The notes beneath the pieces are model-generated. The model ran no database searches and was not told the origin of the DNA. It worked only from the letters and a program-made list of their open reading frames with translations. Made by a program: the position numbers and the translations under genes. From CALZFJ01 sp051878575 (GTDB taxonomy: Bacteria; Bacteroidota; Bacteroidia; Bacteroidales; Muribaculaceae): a DNA stretch of 14,855 nt. Of the stretch, positions 1-7,834 are shown one piece after another. The stretch lies in assembly GCA_051878575.1 (NCBI GenBank), contig JBJEKJ010000026.1, forward strand, positions 1 to 14,855, given 5' to 3'. Each line of letters begins with the position of its first letter. The first letter of the stretch is position 1.

Positions 1-239
1 TCTTTTCCACTCACAAAGACAGTCTCGGCCTTAACTTTCTTAGAGGAAATTTAGCGAAAATTCTTGATAAAATAAATATATTGATTAAAGATGTCCGAAA
101 GTTTTTTTTCAAAAGATTTTTTTGATTGTTTTCTCTGATTTAGGGGGGATTTTCATCGGGCTTTAGGTGATTTTAGGTGATTTTTTGTGGGAGGAGCGTT
201 TTTTTAGGGCTGAAATGATGTCCGTATTGAAATTTTTCG
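1..239. other. AT-rich intergenic region, no gene seen
   Basis: I see no convincing coding sequence here. The stretch is T-rich and G/A-biased, unlike the coding regions. It contains a perfect 10-bp tandem repeat (listed separately). A weak TGTCTTTG on the minus strand at 14-21 differs by one base from the Bacteroidetes -7 element, so a leftward gene could start just outside the window; this is speculative. Confidence 0.5.
162..181. repeat. 10-bp perfect tandem duplication
   Basis: The unit TTTAGGTGAT occurs twice head to tail (162-171 and 172-181), followed by a T run. It lies about 60 bp upstream of the tRNA -7 element. No function can be assigned; it may be simple slippage. Confidence 0.7.
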
Positions 240-248
240 TATCTTTGC
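240..248 (+). promoter_or_regulatory. -7 promoter element of the tRNA-Leu gene
   Basis: TATCTTTGC matches the Bacteroidetes vegetative sigma -7 consensus TAnnTTTG exactly and lies 12 bp before the first base of the tRNA, which is a suitable distance for a short tRNA leader. No clear TTTG -33 element lies 19-21 bp upstream, so the promoter may be of the -7-dominated kind. Confidence 0.65.
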
Positions 249-260
249 ACCCAGAATCAA

Positions 261-345
261 GCCCGGGTGGCGAAATGGCAGACGCGCTGGTTTCAGGTAC
301 CAGTGGATAACATCCGTATCGGTTCGACTCCGATCTCGGGCACCA
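261..345 (+). tRNA. tRNA-Leu (anticodon CAG), CCA encoded
   Basis: This 85-nt tRNA delivers leucine to CUG codons. The acceptor arms GCCCGGG and CTCGGGC pair with one G-U. The anticodon stem CTGGT/ACCAG encloses the loop TTCAGGT, giving anticodon CAG. A long variable arm (GGAT-AAC-ATCC) marks a class II tRNA and fits leucine. The T arm is ATCGG/CCGAT around TTCGACT. The discriminator base is A and the 3' CCA is encoded in the gene. It has its own -7 element upstream and a strong hairpin terminator starting 2 nt after its end, so it is a single-gene transcription unit. Confidence 0.96.
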
Positions 346-346
346 C

Positions 347-395
347 AAAAAGAGAGGCTGTGCCGTAATTGAGTTTACGGTGCAGCCTCTCTTTT
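347..395 (+). terminator. Hairpin terminator after tRNA-Leu
   Basis: The arms 347-368 and 375-395 form a nearly continuous stem: AAAAGAGAGGCTG pairs perfectly with CAGCCTCTCTTTT, two G-U wobbles follow, then CCGTAA pairs with TTACGG around a 6-nt loop. The descending arm ends in CTTTT. The A-rich left arm would also make it usable from the other strand. It shares the string AGAGAGGCTGTG with the dnaK terminator at the right end of the window. Confidence 0.88.
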
Positions 396-454
396 GGTGC
401 CTTGAGGTTTTGGCATTTTTTCGGGGTGCAGCGCGGAAATTTTTGTGGGGTTAT

Positions 455-487
455 GTTGCGGTTTGTCGCGCAATAATGCTAATTTTG
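455..487 (+). promoter_or_regulatory. Promoter of the DUF2851 gene
   Basis: TAATTTTG at 480-487 matches the Bacteroidetes -7 element TAnnTTTG. GTTG at 455-458 is a fair -33 element with a 21-bp spacer. The predicted leader to the ATG pair at 534/537 is about 40 nt. The tRNA terminator upstream separates this unit from the tRNA. Confidence 0.6.
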
Positions 488-536
488 TGGTGACGTTTTT
501 GTTTTTCTATGTTGTGTCGAAGATTTTTATAGTATG

Positions 537-1823
537 ATGGAGAGTCTTATGCAATATGTGTGGCAGCATAGGCTGTGGCGCGCGTCGGATATGACGACTA
601 CCGACGGACGCCGTGTGCGCGTGATTGACCCCGGTCTGCTTAATGGAGATGCGGGTCCCGACTTCTTCAACGCCAAAATTGAGATTGACGGCAAGTTGTG
701 GGTGGGCAACGTGGAGATTCACGTGAGGGCTACCGACTGGCACCGCCATGGTCATGACACCGACCGTGCCTACGACTCCGTGATTCTGCATGTGGTGGAG
801 AAGGACGATGCTCCGGTGAGGCGCAGCAATGGCGAGGTGATTCCGCAGATGGTGCTGAGGTGCTCGCCGCTTTTCAGCGAGCACTATGCACGGCTGACGA
901 GCGCCGACTCGCAGCTGCCTTGTGCCAAGCAAATAAAAACGATTCCCCAACTTACCATCACCGAGTGGATTGAGCGGCTGGCATTCGAGCGGCTTCAATC
1001 GAAGGTCGACAGGCTGCTATCGCTCTACGATTCGTTCTGTGGCAGTTGGGAGGACGTGTGCTATGTGACTTTCGCGCGCAATCTCGGCTTTGGCATCAAC
1101 AACGATGCCTTCGAGATGCTTGCCCGGCGTATGCCGCTGCGACTGCTGCACAAGCATAGCGACTCGATTTTCCAGATTGAGGCGCTTCTGTTCGGGCAGG
1201 CAGGCCTGCTTTCCGACAATCGATTGGCGGCAGTGCCCTACTACAGCCACTTGCAGAAGGAATATGCATTTCTTGCCAACAAATTCGAATTGCGCCCTAT
1301 GGACGGCTCGATGTGGAAGTCGTTCCGAATTAGGCCGCAAAATTTTCCGTTCAGGCGCATAGCGCTGCTTGCCCACTATGTGGAAGGCGGTTTCAACCTG
1401 ATGACCGACATCTTGGAGCGCAAAGGCGAGAAGCAGTTGCGCGAGCTGTTCATGGTGAGGCTCAACGGATTCTGGGGCAACCACTACACATTCGGAGGCG
1501 CACCATCGGAGGGCGAACACTGCGCGCTGAGCAACAGCTCCATCGACATCATACTTATCAACACAGTGGCTCCGCTATTCTACGCTTACGGCATAAAGAC
1601 CGACAGCTATGCAACGAGCGACCGCGCCATAGAGTTGCTTGAGTCGCTGCGGCCCGAGCGCAACAGCATAGTGAGCCTTTTCGGCTCTGCCGGAATAAAG
1701 TGCGACGACGCACTCACATCGCAGGCGCTGATACAGCTGCGGCGCGAATATTGCGAGGCTCGGAAGTGCCTATATTGCAAAATCGGGCACAGGCTGCTAT
1801 CGGAAGCCGCCCGTGCCGATTAG
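537..1823 (+). CDS. DUF2851 family protein
   Basis: This is a 428-residue protein of the Bacteroidetes-typical DUF2851 family, whose biochemical function is not known to me. The match rests on the N-terminal core: a QYVWQHRLW start, TTTDGRRVRVIDPGLLNGDAGPDFFNAKI, LWVGNVEIHVRATDWHRHGHD and YDSVILHVVE. This dense block of acidic and His residues suggests a nuclease- or metal-binding-like fold, which is inference only. A second conserved block is GSWEDVCYVTFARNLGFGINNDAFEMLA. There is no signal peptide or membrane segment, so it should be cytoplasmic. Two adjacent ATGs (534 and 537) could start it; I chose the second because family members usually begin M-E-x-L-x-QYVW. It has its own promoter and converges on the GH13 gene with only 52 bp between the stop codons and no strong terminator between them. 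Confidence 0.9.
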   Translation: MESLMQYVWQHRLWRASDMTTTDGRRVRVIDPGLLNGDAGPDFFNAKIEIDGKLWVGNVEIHVRATDWHRHGHDTDRAYDSVILHVVEKDDAPVRRSNGEVIPQMVLRCSPLFSEHYARLTSADSQLPCAKQIKTIPQLTITEWIERLAFERLQSKVDRLLSLYDSFCGSWEDVCYVTFARNLGFGINNDAFEMLARRMPLRLLHKHSDSIFQIEALLFGQAGLLSDNRLAAVPYYSHLQKEYAFLANKFELRPMDGSMWKSFRIRPQNFPFRRIALLAHYVEGGFNLMTDILERKGEKQLRELFMVRLNGFWGNHYTFGGAPSEGEHCALSNSSIDIILINTVAPLFYAYGIKTDSYATSDRAIELLESLRPERNSIVSLFGSAGIKCDDALTSQALIQLRREYCEARKCLYCKIGHRLLSEAARAD

Positions 1824-1875
1824 TCAGAAACAATGCTGTTCTTTTTACAAAATCCTCGTTTCGCACACCCTGCGA

Positions 1876-3729
1876 CTACTCAAGGAGCAAAGTCGCCCGC
1901 GGAGCAAACCGCATCTGCGGCTCAATGGTCACTTTGGCACCCGTCAGCACGTCGGTAAACGTGTCGCCGGGGCGCATAATCTCGCGGTAGACGCTCATGT
2001 CGATATCGGCGTCGGCATCGTTACCATTCATTATCACTATGGCACGGCGGCTTGACGACTTGCGCTCATAGACGTACATGCCGTTCGACGGCATGAAGTG
2101 TTTCAACGAGCCACGCGCTATGGCATCGTTGCCTCGGCGCCAGTGAGCTATGCGGCTGATGAAGTCGAATGCCTCGTTCTGCAATGCCGAGCGGCCGGCA
2201 GCCGTAAATTCATTGTGGTCATCGCCGGGGAATCCTCCGGGCACATCCTGACGCACGCATCCGTCGGCCACCTTGCGGTCGCCAAACATAAGCAGCTCGG
2301 TTCCATAGTAGATTTGAGGTATTCCGCGTGATGTGAGCAGGAAGGTGACGGCCTGTTTCCACGACCTCAGATTCTCGGGCATCGCAGGCAGGAACCTGTC
2401 GGTGTCGTGATTGTCGAGGAAAGTAAGCACATGCTGCGGGTCCTCATAGAGGTAGTCGAGCGACAGGCGATTGTATATCTCATTAAGACCGTCGGCCCAA
2501 GGCAAAGTAACCTGCGAGAAAGCCTTCGGCGCAATCAGCATGAGCGGAAAATCCATCACCGTGGGGAGCTCGGTGCGCCCCTTCAGGTTCAGGCGGCTCT
2601 TGTCCTGCCAATAGGCCGTGCCGGCAGCCTCGCCATACCAGCACTCACCCACCACGTTGTAGCCCGGATACTCCTTGTGGATAGCCCGAATCCAACTTGC
2701 CATCGAGAGCATATCGGCGTAGGGATAAGTGTCCATGCGTATGCCATCAATACGGCTATACTCAATCCACCATATCGAGTTCTGAATGAGATACTTCATC
2801 ACATGCGGGTTAAGTTGGTTCAAGTCGGGCATCGACGGCACGAACCATCCGTTCACACTGCGGTCGAGGTCGAAATCGCTCACGTAGGGGTCGTTGATAG
2901 TCGAGAGGCGGAAGTTTGTCATCACATCGCCTGCGGGATGATTGTACCAGTCGTGCGACGGCATATCGTGCATCCAGCGGTGCTCGCTGCCACTGTGGTT
3001 GAAAATCATGTCCATAACCACCTTCAGCCCTCGGTCGTGGGCTTTGGCAATAAGCGCCACATACTCCTCGTTGGTGCCGAAGCGCGGGTCGACGCGATAA
3101 TAGTCGGTGGTCGCATATCCGTGATACGAGCCATCGGGCATATCATTCTCAAGCACCGGATTCAGCCAAATGGCAGTCACCCCTATCGAGTCGATAAATC
3201 CGAGGTGACTCTCAATGCCCTTCAAGTCACCACCGTGGCGAGAATTAGGCTTCGTGCGGTCGACCTCGACAGGAAACCGCATCGACTTGAGCACATTATT
3301 CGAGGGATCACCGTCGGCAAAGCGGTCGGGCATAATCAGGTAAAGCACGTCGGCCGCATCGAAAGTGGGATGCGGCTTGCCATCGCGTGCGCGCATCTCG
3401 TAGGCGGCCCTCACGGTCTTTTTCCCGATTTTGAACGAGAAATTGAGCGTTGTGCCGGGCTTCACGGCAGCCGTGTTGACATACACGAGCTGATAGTTAG
3501 GGCTGTCTAAGCGCACCACGCTGTCGATTACCGCCCCCGACTTGTCGGTGTCGACCACAGTCGCGGCATCGCGCACGCCCTCGCCATGCACCATAATCTG
3601 GAGCGACGTCTCATTCATTCCGCTCCACCAAAAAGGAGGCTCAAAATCCAATTTCACGGCATCCTTGGCCACTGCCGCAACGCATGTCGCCACTGCGACC
3701 GCCAAAAGCAAAAGTCTCTTGTGAATCAT
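1876..3729 (-). CDS. SusA-like GH13 neopullulanase/cyclomaltodextrinase, periplasmic
   Basis: A 617-residue alpha-glucan hydrolase of family GH13, with the same length as I recall for Bacteroides SusA. Residues 1-21 form a Sec signal peptide ending AVA, so it should act in the periplasm on imported malto-oligosaccharides. Residues about 24-115 look like the N-terminal beta-sandwich of cyclomaltodextrinases. The GH13 barrel follows, with region I VVMDMIFNH (D240), region II GIRMD (nucleophile D333), region III VVGECW (acid/base E362) and region IV FLDNHD (stabiliser D442). MPDLNQ at 300-305 resembles the region V signature of the neopullulanase intermediate group. Residues about 535-617 form the C-terminal beta domain. 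All catalytic residues are present. It lies 83 bp downstream of the glycosidase lipoprotein gene on the same strand, probably in one transcript. No SusC, SusD or SusR homologue is visible nearby. Exact substrate (pullulan, cyclodextrin, starch fragments) is inferred. Confidence 0.93.
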   Translation of the reverse strand: MIHKRLLLLAVAVATCVAAVAKDAVKLDFEPPFWWSGMNETSLQIMVHGEGVRDAATVVDTDKSGAVIDSVVRLDSPNYQLVYVNTAAVKPGTTLNFSFKIGKKTVRAAYEMRARDGKPHPTFDAADVLYLIMPDRFADGDPSNNVLKSMRFPVEVDRTKPNSRHGGDLKGIESHLGFIDSIGVTAIWLNPVLENDMPDGSYHGYATTDYYRVDPRFGTNEEYVALIAKAHDRGLKVVMDMIFNHSGSEHRWMHDMPSHDWYNHPAGDVMTNFRLSTINDPYVSDFDLDRSVNGWFVPSMPDLNQLNPHVMKYLIQNSIWWIEYSRIDGIRMDTYPYADMLSMASWIRAIHKEYPGYNVVGECWYGEAAGTAYWQDKSRLNLKGRTELPTVMDFPLMLIAPKAFSQVTLPWADGLNEIYNRLSLDYLYEDPQHVLTFLDNHDTDRFLPAMPENLRSWKQAVTFLLTSRGIPQIYYGTELLMFGDRKVADGCVRQDVPGGFPGDDHNEFTAAGRSALQNEAFDFISRIAHWRRGNDAIARGSLKHFMPSNGMYVYERKSSSRRAIVIMNGNDADADIDMSVYREIMRPGDTFTDVLTGAKVTIEPQMRFAPRATLLLE

Positions 3730-3747
3730 CTTAAAAATCTTTGTTTT

Positions 3748-3778
3748 GCGGAGCGACGGGCATCACCACAGGCTCCGC
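3748..3778 (-). other. Leader/spacer hairpin before the GH13 gene
   Basis: A 7-bp perfect inverted repeat (GCGGAGC at 3748-3754, GCTCCGC at 3772-3778) with a 17-nt loop sits 18-48 nt upstream of the GH13 start, between the two glycosidase genes. No U run follows it on the minus strand, so a terminator is unlikely. An mRNA-stability or processing hairpin between co-transcribed genes is possible. Confidence 0.45.
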
Positions 3779-3812
3779 CATCACTCCATAGTTTATACTA
3801 ATGATACTATCC

Positions 3813-6077
3813 TCACTTCTTGATCACCCTCACATAGTCGATAAGAGCGGTGTTCACTTCGCCGTCCATATTGCGGCAATAAGGCTCAACGTACATGATT
3901 TGAATCACGTTCTTTCCACCAAGCAGCTCCACTTGCAGGCGGTTGCTGAAACCGCTACCGAGCCAATCGCCGAAACCGCGTTGCGGCATCACGATAGCGC
4001 CTTGCAGGTGAGTATTGACAAAGAGCATGCGAATGGCGCACTTACTATCGGTATTAATCGGGCCGTTGCCATTGGCATATCTCACGTCGATGTAATAAGT
4101 TCCGGCAGTAGGCACTATCACGGGGATGGAAATGTCAGTATTGGCATCGGTGGTTATTTCCACGAAATCATTGGCACGCTCACCCTCCACAAGCAATGTC
4201 CCGCTCTTGGCGAACTCCTCGCACTGATAAATCAGCACGTTATCGGCAGGAACCATATCGACAGGCTCGCTTATAAATCCATCAAAAGCCTCGCCCGTGG
4301 GAGCTATCGCAAGCGATGTGAAGGAATCTCTGGCCGGAAGCCCAAGCACTCCCGAGGCCGACGTAGCCACTGCCTTGCCATTGGCAAGGATGGAATATTT
4401 CACGCCATTCTGCACATTCATCACCGAGTCGGCATCATCGCCGTGAGCCACAACCGGCGTGGCCGGCATATCAGCCATAGCCATGACATTCATCTTTTGC
4501 GAATATGAGCGTCCCGGCTTCATGGCAATGTGCACTTTGTGCTCACCTTTAAGACTTGCAGGGAAGAAATTATCCTCCACCTTCTTACCATCGATTTCAA
4601 TCGAGGCGATTTCACTGCCCGAGCCCTCAATTTCCACATCTATTACCGCATCGCGATATTTGAAGCGGCTTATTTTCATATTTTCGGGGAAACACGACGG
4701 AATAAAAGGATTAAACTCTATGCCACTCGTCTTGAACTCCATTCCGGCATACACCCTGAAAATCATCGCCACATTGCCGGTGCAGCTCCACAGCTGAGCG
4801 TCGCTGTTGACCGGCGTGCCGCCGCAGTCGCCCGTCGACGCCACGAAAAGCTCCTTGTGAGTGCCAAACATGGCCGCGGCACGATACATAGCCCCCAAGC
4901 CACACCGCAAGGCGTTCTCATTGCCCACACGCGCGGCGGCAATGTTCCAGAAAGCCTGAACAAAGGGCCACACCGCATCATTATGATAGGGACGCACGTC
5001 GGCCATTCGCGGGAAAGTCGACGGAATGCCGAAAGGCGTGAATGGCGTCTTCTCGACGAGCGTCTCGGCACGGTCGTCGTCGGCTATGCCGAGAATCACG
5101 CTCAGTGCCTGTCCGAGATTGTCGACGGTAGGCGCCTTCACCGGGAACACTCCGCCATAGAGATAAGCCGAGTAAAAGCCCTTGTCCTCCTGCCACAGGT
5201 TTTGGTTTATGGCATCCTTTATGCGCTTGCCCTGCTCCATATAATCGGTCGACACACCAAGAATATCGCCCATCTCGGAAAGAATGAAGAATGCGCGTGC
5301 AAAAAGTATGTTGGTGCCGAGGCACATCGACTCGTAGATATCCTTGGGCTGCATCCACTTAGGATACGACTGCTCGCGCCAGTCGAGATACGACTGCTCG
5401 CCATGCATGAGCCCCACATTGCGGTCGAGAGCCACGAGGCGGTCGTCCTCGATAGAATTGCGCGCCACATTGTAGGCATATCGCAGCCACTCCTCATCGC
5501 CCGTCACCTTATAAATCTCCCAAGCGGCGAAAATCCACACCACGCGGTCGGTCGACACGGGCCATGAGCCTCCGGTGCCGGTGTCTTGAACGATACGCTC
5601 GTTTTTCACCTTAGCCTTCAAGCTGGCAATGGCACCTTCAGGGTCGAGATAGGCAAGCGCAAGATAGGTGGAGTAGCTCACATCGCGCGTCCACACCCCG
5701 TCCCACTCCACTCCGGCACGATAGGTGCCGTCGGGGCGCCGACATCTCACGATATTGTCGATTGCCATGTTGTAGAGGGCGTCGACAAGCGTATATGGGG
5801 AGTCGAATAGCGGAAAGTTCTCATTGGGAGCGTCAATTCGCCAACTTCTCGACACATCGTCGGCCACATCTCCCGAGGAACGGTAGTTGGACTCAATCGC
5901 AAGTGGGCTTAAAGCCACAGCCACATAATTGCCTTGCACCACGCTATCGGTCGACACTGAATACACATCATTCTTCACAATCACATCATCACTCATTGAG
6001 CGGTCTTTGCATGCAACCGACATCACAGCCAATGCCGCCAAAGTGCATAAGTATAAAGGCAATTTTCCCATTCTCAT
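3813..6077 (-). CDS. Six-hairpin glycosidase lipoprotein with C-terminal CBM-like domain
   Basis: A 754-residue predicted lipoprotein: hydrophobic residues 5-22 followed by SVAC with acylated C23. Residues about 90-465 resemble the (alpha/alpha)6 six-hairpin glycosidases of the debranching-enzyme/GH63-like group. Conserved-looking stretches are VEWDGVWTRDVSY (123-135), QDTGTGGSWPVSTDR (164-178), LDWREQSYPKWMQP (231-244) and PYHNDAVWPFVQAFW (363-377); acidic residues E124, D126, D132 and E235 are catalytic candidates. Residues about 470-520 look like the associated beta-sandwich. Residues about 618-754 look like a CBM6/35-type domain (GTYYIDVRYANG, ending IDYVRVIKK). It is first in the unit ahead of the SusA-like gene, which suggests attack on an alpha-glucan, possibly its 1,6 branches; this is inference from context. 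An ATG two codons later (6071) is an alternative start. Family assignment is sound at superfamily level, substrate is not. Confidence 0.8.
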   Translation of the reverse strand: MRMGKLPLYLCTLAALAVMSVACKDRSMSDDVIVKNDVYSVSTDSVVQGNYVAVALSPLAIESNYRSSGDVADDVSRSWRIDAPNENFPLFDSPYTLVDALYNMAIDNIVRCRRPDGTYRAGVEWDGVWTRDVSYSTYLALAYLDPEGAIASLKAKVKNERIVQDTGTGGSWPVSTDRVVWIFAAWEIYKVTGDEEWLRYAYNVARNSIEDDRLVALDRNVGLMHGEQSYLDWREQSYPKWMQPKDIYESMCLGTNILFARAFFILSEMGDILGVSTDYMEQGKRIKDAINQNLWQEDKGFYSAYLYGGVFPVKAPTVDNLGQALSVILGIADDDRAETLVEKTPFTPFGIPSTFPRMADVRPYHNDAVWPFVQAFWNIAAARVGNENALRCGLGAMYRAAAMFGTHKELFVASTGDCGGTPVNSDAQLWSCTGNVAMIFRVYAGMEFKTSGIEFNPFIPSCFPENMKISRFKYRDAVIDVEIEGSGSEIASIEIDGKKVEDNFFPASLKGEHKVHIAMKPGRSYSQKMNVMAMADMPATPVVAHGDDADSVMNVQNGVKYSILANGKAVATSASGVLGLPARDSFTSLAIAPTGEAFDGFISEPVDMVPADNVLIYQCEEFAKSGTLLVEGERANDFVEITTDANTDISIPVIVPTAGTYYIDVRYANGNGPINTDSKCAIRMLFVNTHLQGAIVMPQRGFGDWLGSGFSNRLQVELLGGKNVIQIMYVEPYCRNMDGEVNTALIDYVRVIKK

Positions 6078-6098
6078 TTCGTATTAGAATTATATCCA

Positions 6099-6130
6099 CA
6101 AAGATAGCATAAGACCTACAGAGTGGCAAA
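6099..6130 (-). promoter_or_regulatory. Promoter of the glycosidase pair
   Basis: Read on the minus strand, TTTG (6127-6130) and TATCTTTG (6099-6106) are separated by exactly 20 bp, a full match to the Bacteroidetes -33/-7 promoter. The predicted leader is short, about 15-20 nt, to the ATG at 6077. The -33 element lies inside the inverted repeat described next, so DNA or RNA structure could influence its use. Confidence 0.78.
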
Positions 6131-6169
6131 TAAAAACATCGTTTTTTTATTTCCTGCCCTGTAGGTCTT
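6111..6169. repeat. Long imperfect inverted repeat between prfC and the glycosidase gene
   Basis: AAGACCTACAG (6111-6121) and CTGTAGGTCTT (6159-6169) are perfect 11-bp arms. Inside them GGC (6125-6127) pairs with GCC (6156-6158), and AAATAAAAA (6128-6136) pairs with TTTTTATTT (6144-6152) around a 7-nt loop. That gives about 23 base pairs with two 3-nt bulges. It lies downstream of the prfC stop, so it may end the upstream transcript, although no U run follows on either strand. It also encloses the -33 element of the next gene. Confidence 0.8.
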
Positions 6170-6227
6170 GAGCTATGTCTTGAACTTTTATATCGCTATG
6201 AGCACCTTCGGATATGCGATTGGCCGC

Positions 6228-7808
6228 TTAAAATTCACTCGTGAAGTGGAAGCGGATTTTTGGGAAGTCGGTCTGCGCCATTTGGAGCACATAGCCCGAA
6301 TCGGCAAGGAACACGTCACGGCCCTCGCGGTCGACTGCCATAAACTGATGCTTCCGACGCTTGAATGCCTCAAGGGCATCGGCATCGTCGCTCTCAATCC
6401 AGCACGCCTTGTAGAGATGTATCGGCTCCCAACGGCATTGCGCGCCATACTCATGCAGCAGGCGGTATTGTATGACCTCAAACTGCAATTGCCCGACCGT
6501 GCCTATAATCTTGCGACCATTGAACTGATTGATGAATAGCTGCGCCACGCCCTCGTCCATGAGCTGTTCCACACCCTTGTTGAGCTGCTTGGTCTTCATC
6601 GGGTCGGTATTCTCTATATACTTGAACATCTCGGGCGAGAAACTCGGCAATCCGCGATAGTGCAGCTCCTCACCCTCGGTCAGGGTGTCGCCAATTTTGA
6701 AAGTGCCATTGTCGGGGATTCCCACTATATCGCCGGGATAAGCCTCGTCGACAATATCTTTCTTCTGTGCCATGAATGCCGTAGGCGACGAGAATTTAAG
6801 CATCTTGCCGCTGCGCACATGCTTGTAGTTGGCGTTGCGGTGGAATATACCCGAGCAGATTTTCACAAATGCGATGCAACTGCGGTGATTTGGGTCCATA
6901 TTGGCGTGTATCTTGAAGACGAAACCCGAGAAAGCCTCCTCCTCGGGCGACACCGTGCGCTCCTCGGCCTTAGTGGGCCTCGGCGACGGCGCTATGCGCA
7001 CGAAGCAGTCGAGCAGCTCCTTCACGCCGAAGGTGTTCAGCGCTGAGCCGAAGAATACCGGAGCCACTTTCCCGTCGAGGTAGTCCTGCTCGCTGAACTC
7101 GGGATACACACCCTCTATCAGCTCCAAGTCCTCACGGAGCTTGGCGGCGTCGGCATCGCCCACTGCCGCATCGATGGCTGGATCGTCGATGTCGTTGATT
7201 TCCACGCGCTCGGTCACCTTCTGCTTATCGGGGGTGAAAAGGTCGAGACCTCCCTCATATATGTTGTACACGCCTTTGAACCGAGCACCGATGTTGATGG
7301 GCCAGCTCAGCGGACGCACATTGATTTTCAACTCGCTCTCAAGCTCGTCGAGGATGTCGAATGGGTCGCGGCCCTCGCGGTCGAGCTTGTTGACGAAGAT
7401 AATCACCGGAGTGTTGCGCATGCGGCACACCTCCATGAGCTTGCGCGTCTGCTGCTCCACACCCTTAGCCACATCGACTACGATAATCACGCTGTCGACT
7501 GCGGTGAGCGTGCGGTAAGTGTCCTCGGCAAAGTCCTGGTGGCCGGGAGTATCGAGGATATTGATTTTATAGTCGCCGTAGTTGAAGCCCATCACCGACG
7601 TAGCCACCGAGATGCCACGCTGCTTCTCGATTTCCATCCAGTCGGAAGTGGCGGTTTTCTTTATTTTATTGGATTTCACCGCTCCGGCCACATGTATGGC
7701 TCCACCAAATAGCAACAGCTTCTCGGTGAGTGTTGTCTTACCGGCATCGGGGTGAGAGATAATGGCGAAAGTGCGCCTTTTGCTTATTTCATTAGTTAAG
7801 TTCGACAC
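6228..7808 (-). CDS. prfC: Peptide chain release factor 3
   Basis: RF3 is a translational GTPase that ejects RF1/RF2 from the ribosome after peptide release. The 526-residue length fits the family (E. coli about 529). The G domain shows G1 SHPDAGKTT (18-26), the switch region QRGISV (63-68), G3 DTPGH (86-90) and G4 NKLD (140-143). The RF3 lead-in RRTFAIISHPDAGKTTLTEKL is diagnostic against EF-G, as is the short two-domain C-terminal part ending with the KIRFHFTSEF-type tail. No ATG fits: the only suitable start is GTG at 7808, with an in-frame TAA six codons upstream. It is the last gene of the four-gene run, 26 bp after rfbD. A large inverted repeat downstream may bound the transcript. The protein is cytoplasmic and ribosome-associated. 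Confidence 0.96.
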   Translation of the reverse strand: MSNLTNEISKRRTFAIISHPDAGKTTLTEKLLLFGGAIHVAGAVKSNKIKKTATSDWMEIEKQRGISVATSVMGFNYGDYKINILDTPGHQDFAEDTYRTLTAVDSVIIVVDVAKGVEQQTRKLMEVCRMRNTPVIIFVNKLDREGRDPFDILDELESELKINVRPLSWPINIGARFKGVYNIYEGGLDLFTPDKQKVTERVEINDIDDPAIDAAVGDADAAKLREDLELIEGVYPEFSEQDYLDGKVAPVFFGSALNTFGVKELLDCFVRIAPSPRPTKAEERTVSPEEEAFSGFVFKIHANMDPNHRSCIAFVKICSGIFHRNANYKHVRSGKMLKFSSPTAFMAQKKDIVDEAYPGDIVGIPDNGTFKIGDTLTEGEELHYRGLPSFSPEMFKYIENTDPMKTKQLNKGVEQLMDEGVAQLFINQFNGRKIIGTVGQLQFEVIQYRLLHEYGAQCRWEPIHLYKACWIESDDADALEAFKRRKHQFMAVDREGRDVFLADSGYVLQMAQTDFPKIRFHFTSEF

Positions 7809-7834
7809 GAAAATATAATGTTATTTTATGGTTT

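Noticed and set aside
398..420. TGCC/GGCA hairpin with a T run as a second terminator after the tRNA
   Set aside because: The stem is only 4 bp with a 10-nt loop; the strong hairpin at 347-395 already explains termination.
507..998. Minus-strand open frames opposite the start of the DUF2851 gene
   Set aside because: Shadow frames over a well-conserved family N-terminus, without promoter or motif.
1873..1895. GCGACT/AGTCGC inverted repeat as a terminator between the convergent genes
   Set aside because: The stem is 6 bp, lies within the end of the GH13 gene, and is not followed by a T run on either strand.
2407..3510. Open frame of 367 codons on the + strand inside the GH13 gene
   Set aside because: It is antisense to a gene with full catalytic motifs; its His/Val/Arg-rich composition is typical of a shadow frame created by GC-rich third positions.
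4530..5567. Open frame of 345 codons on the + strand inside the six-hairpin glycosidase gene
   Set aside because: Antisense shadow with no recognisable motif and biased His/Arg composition.
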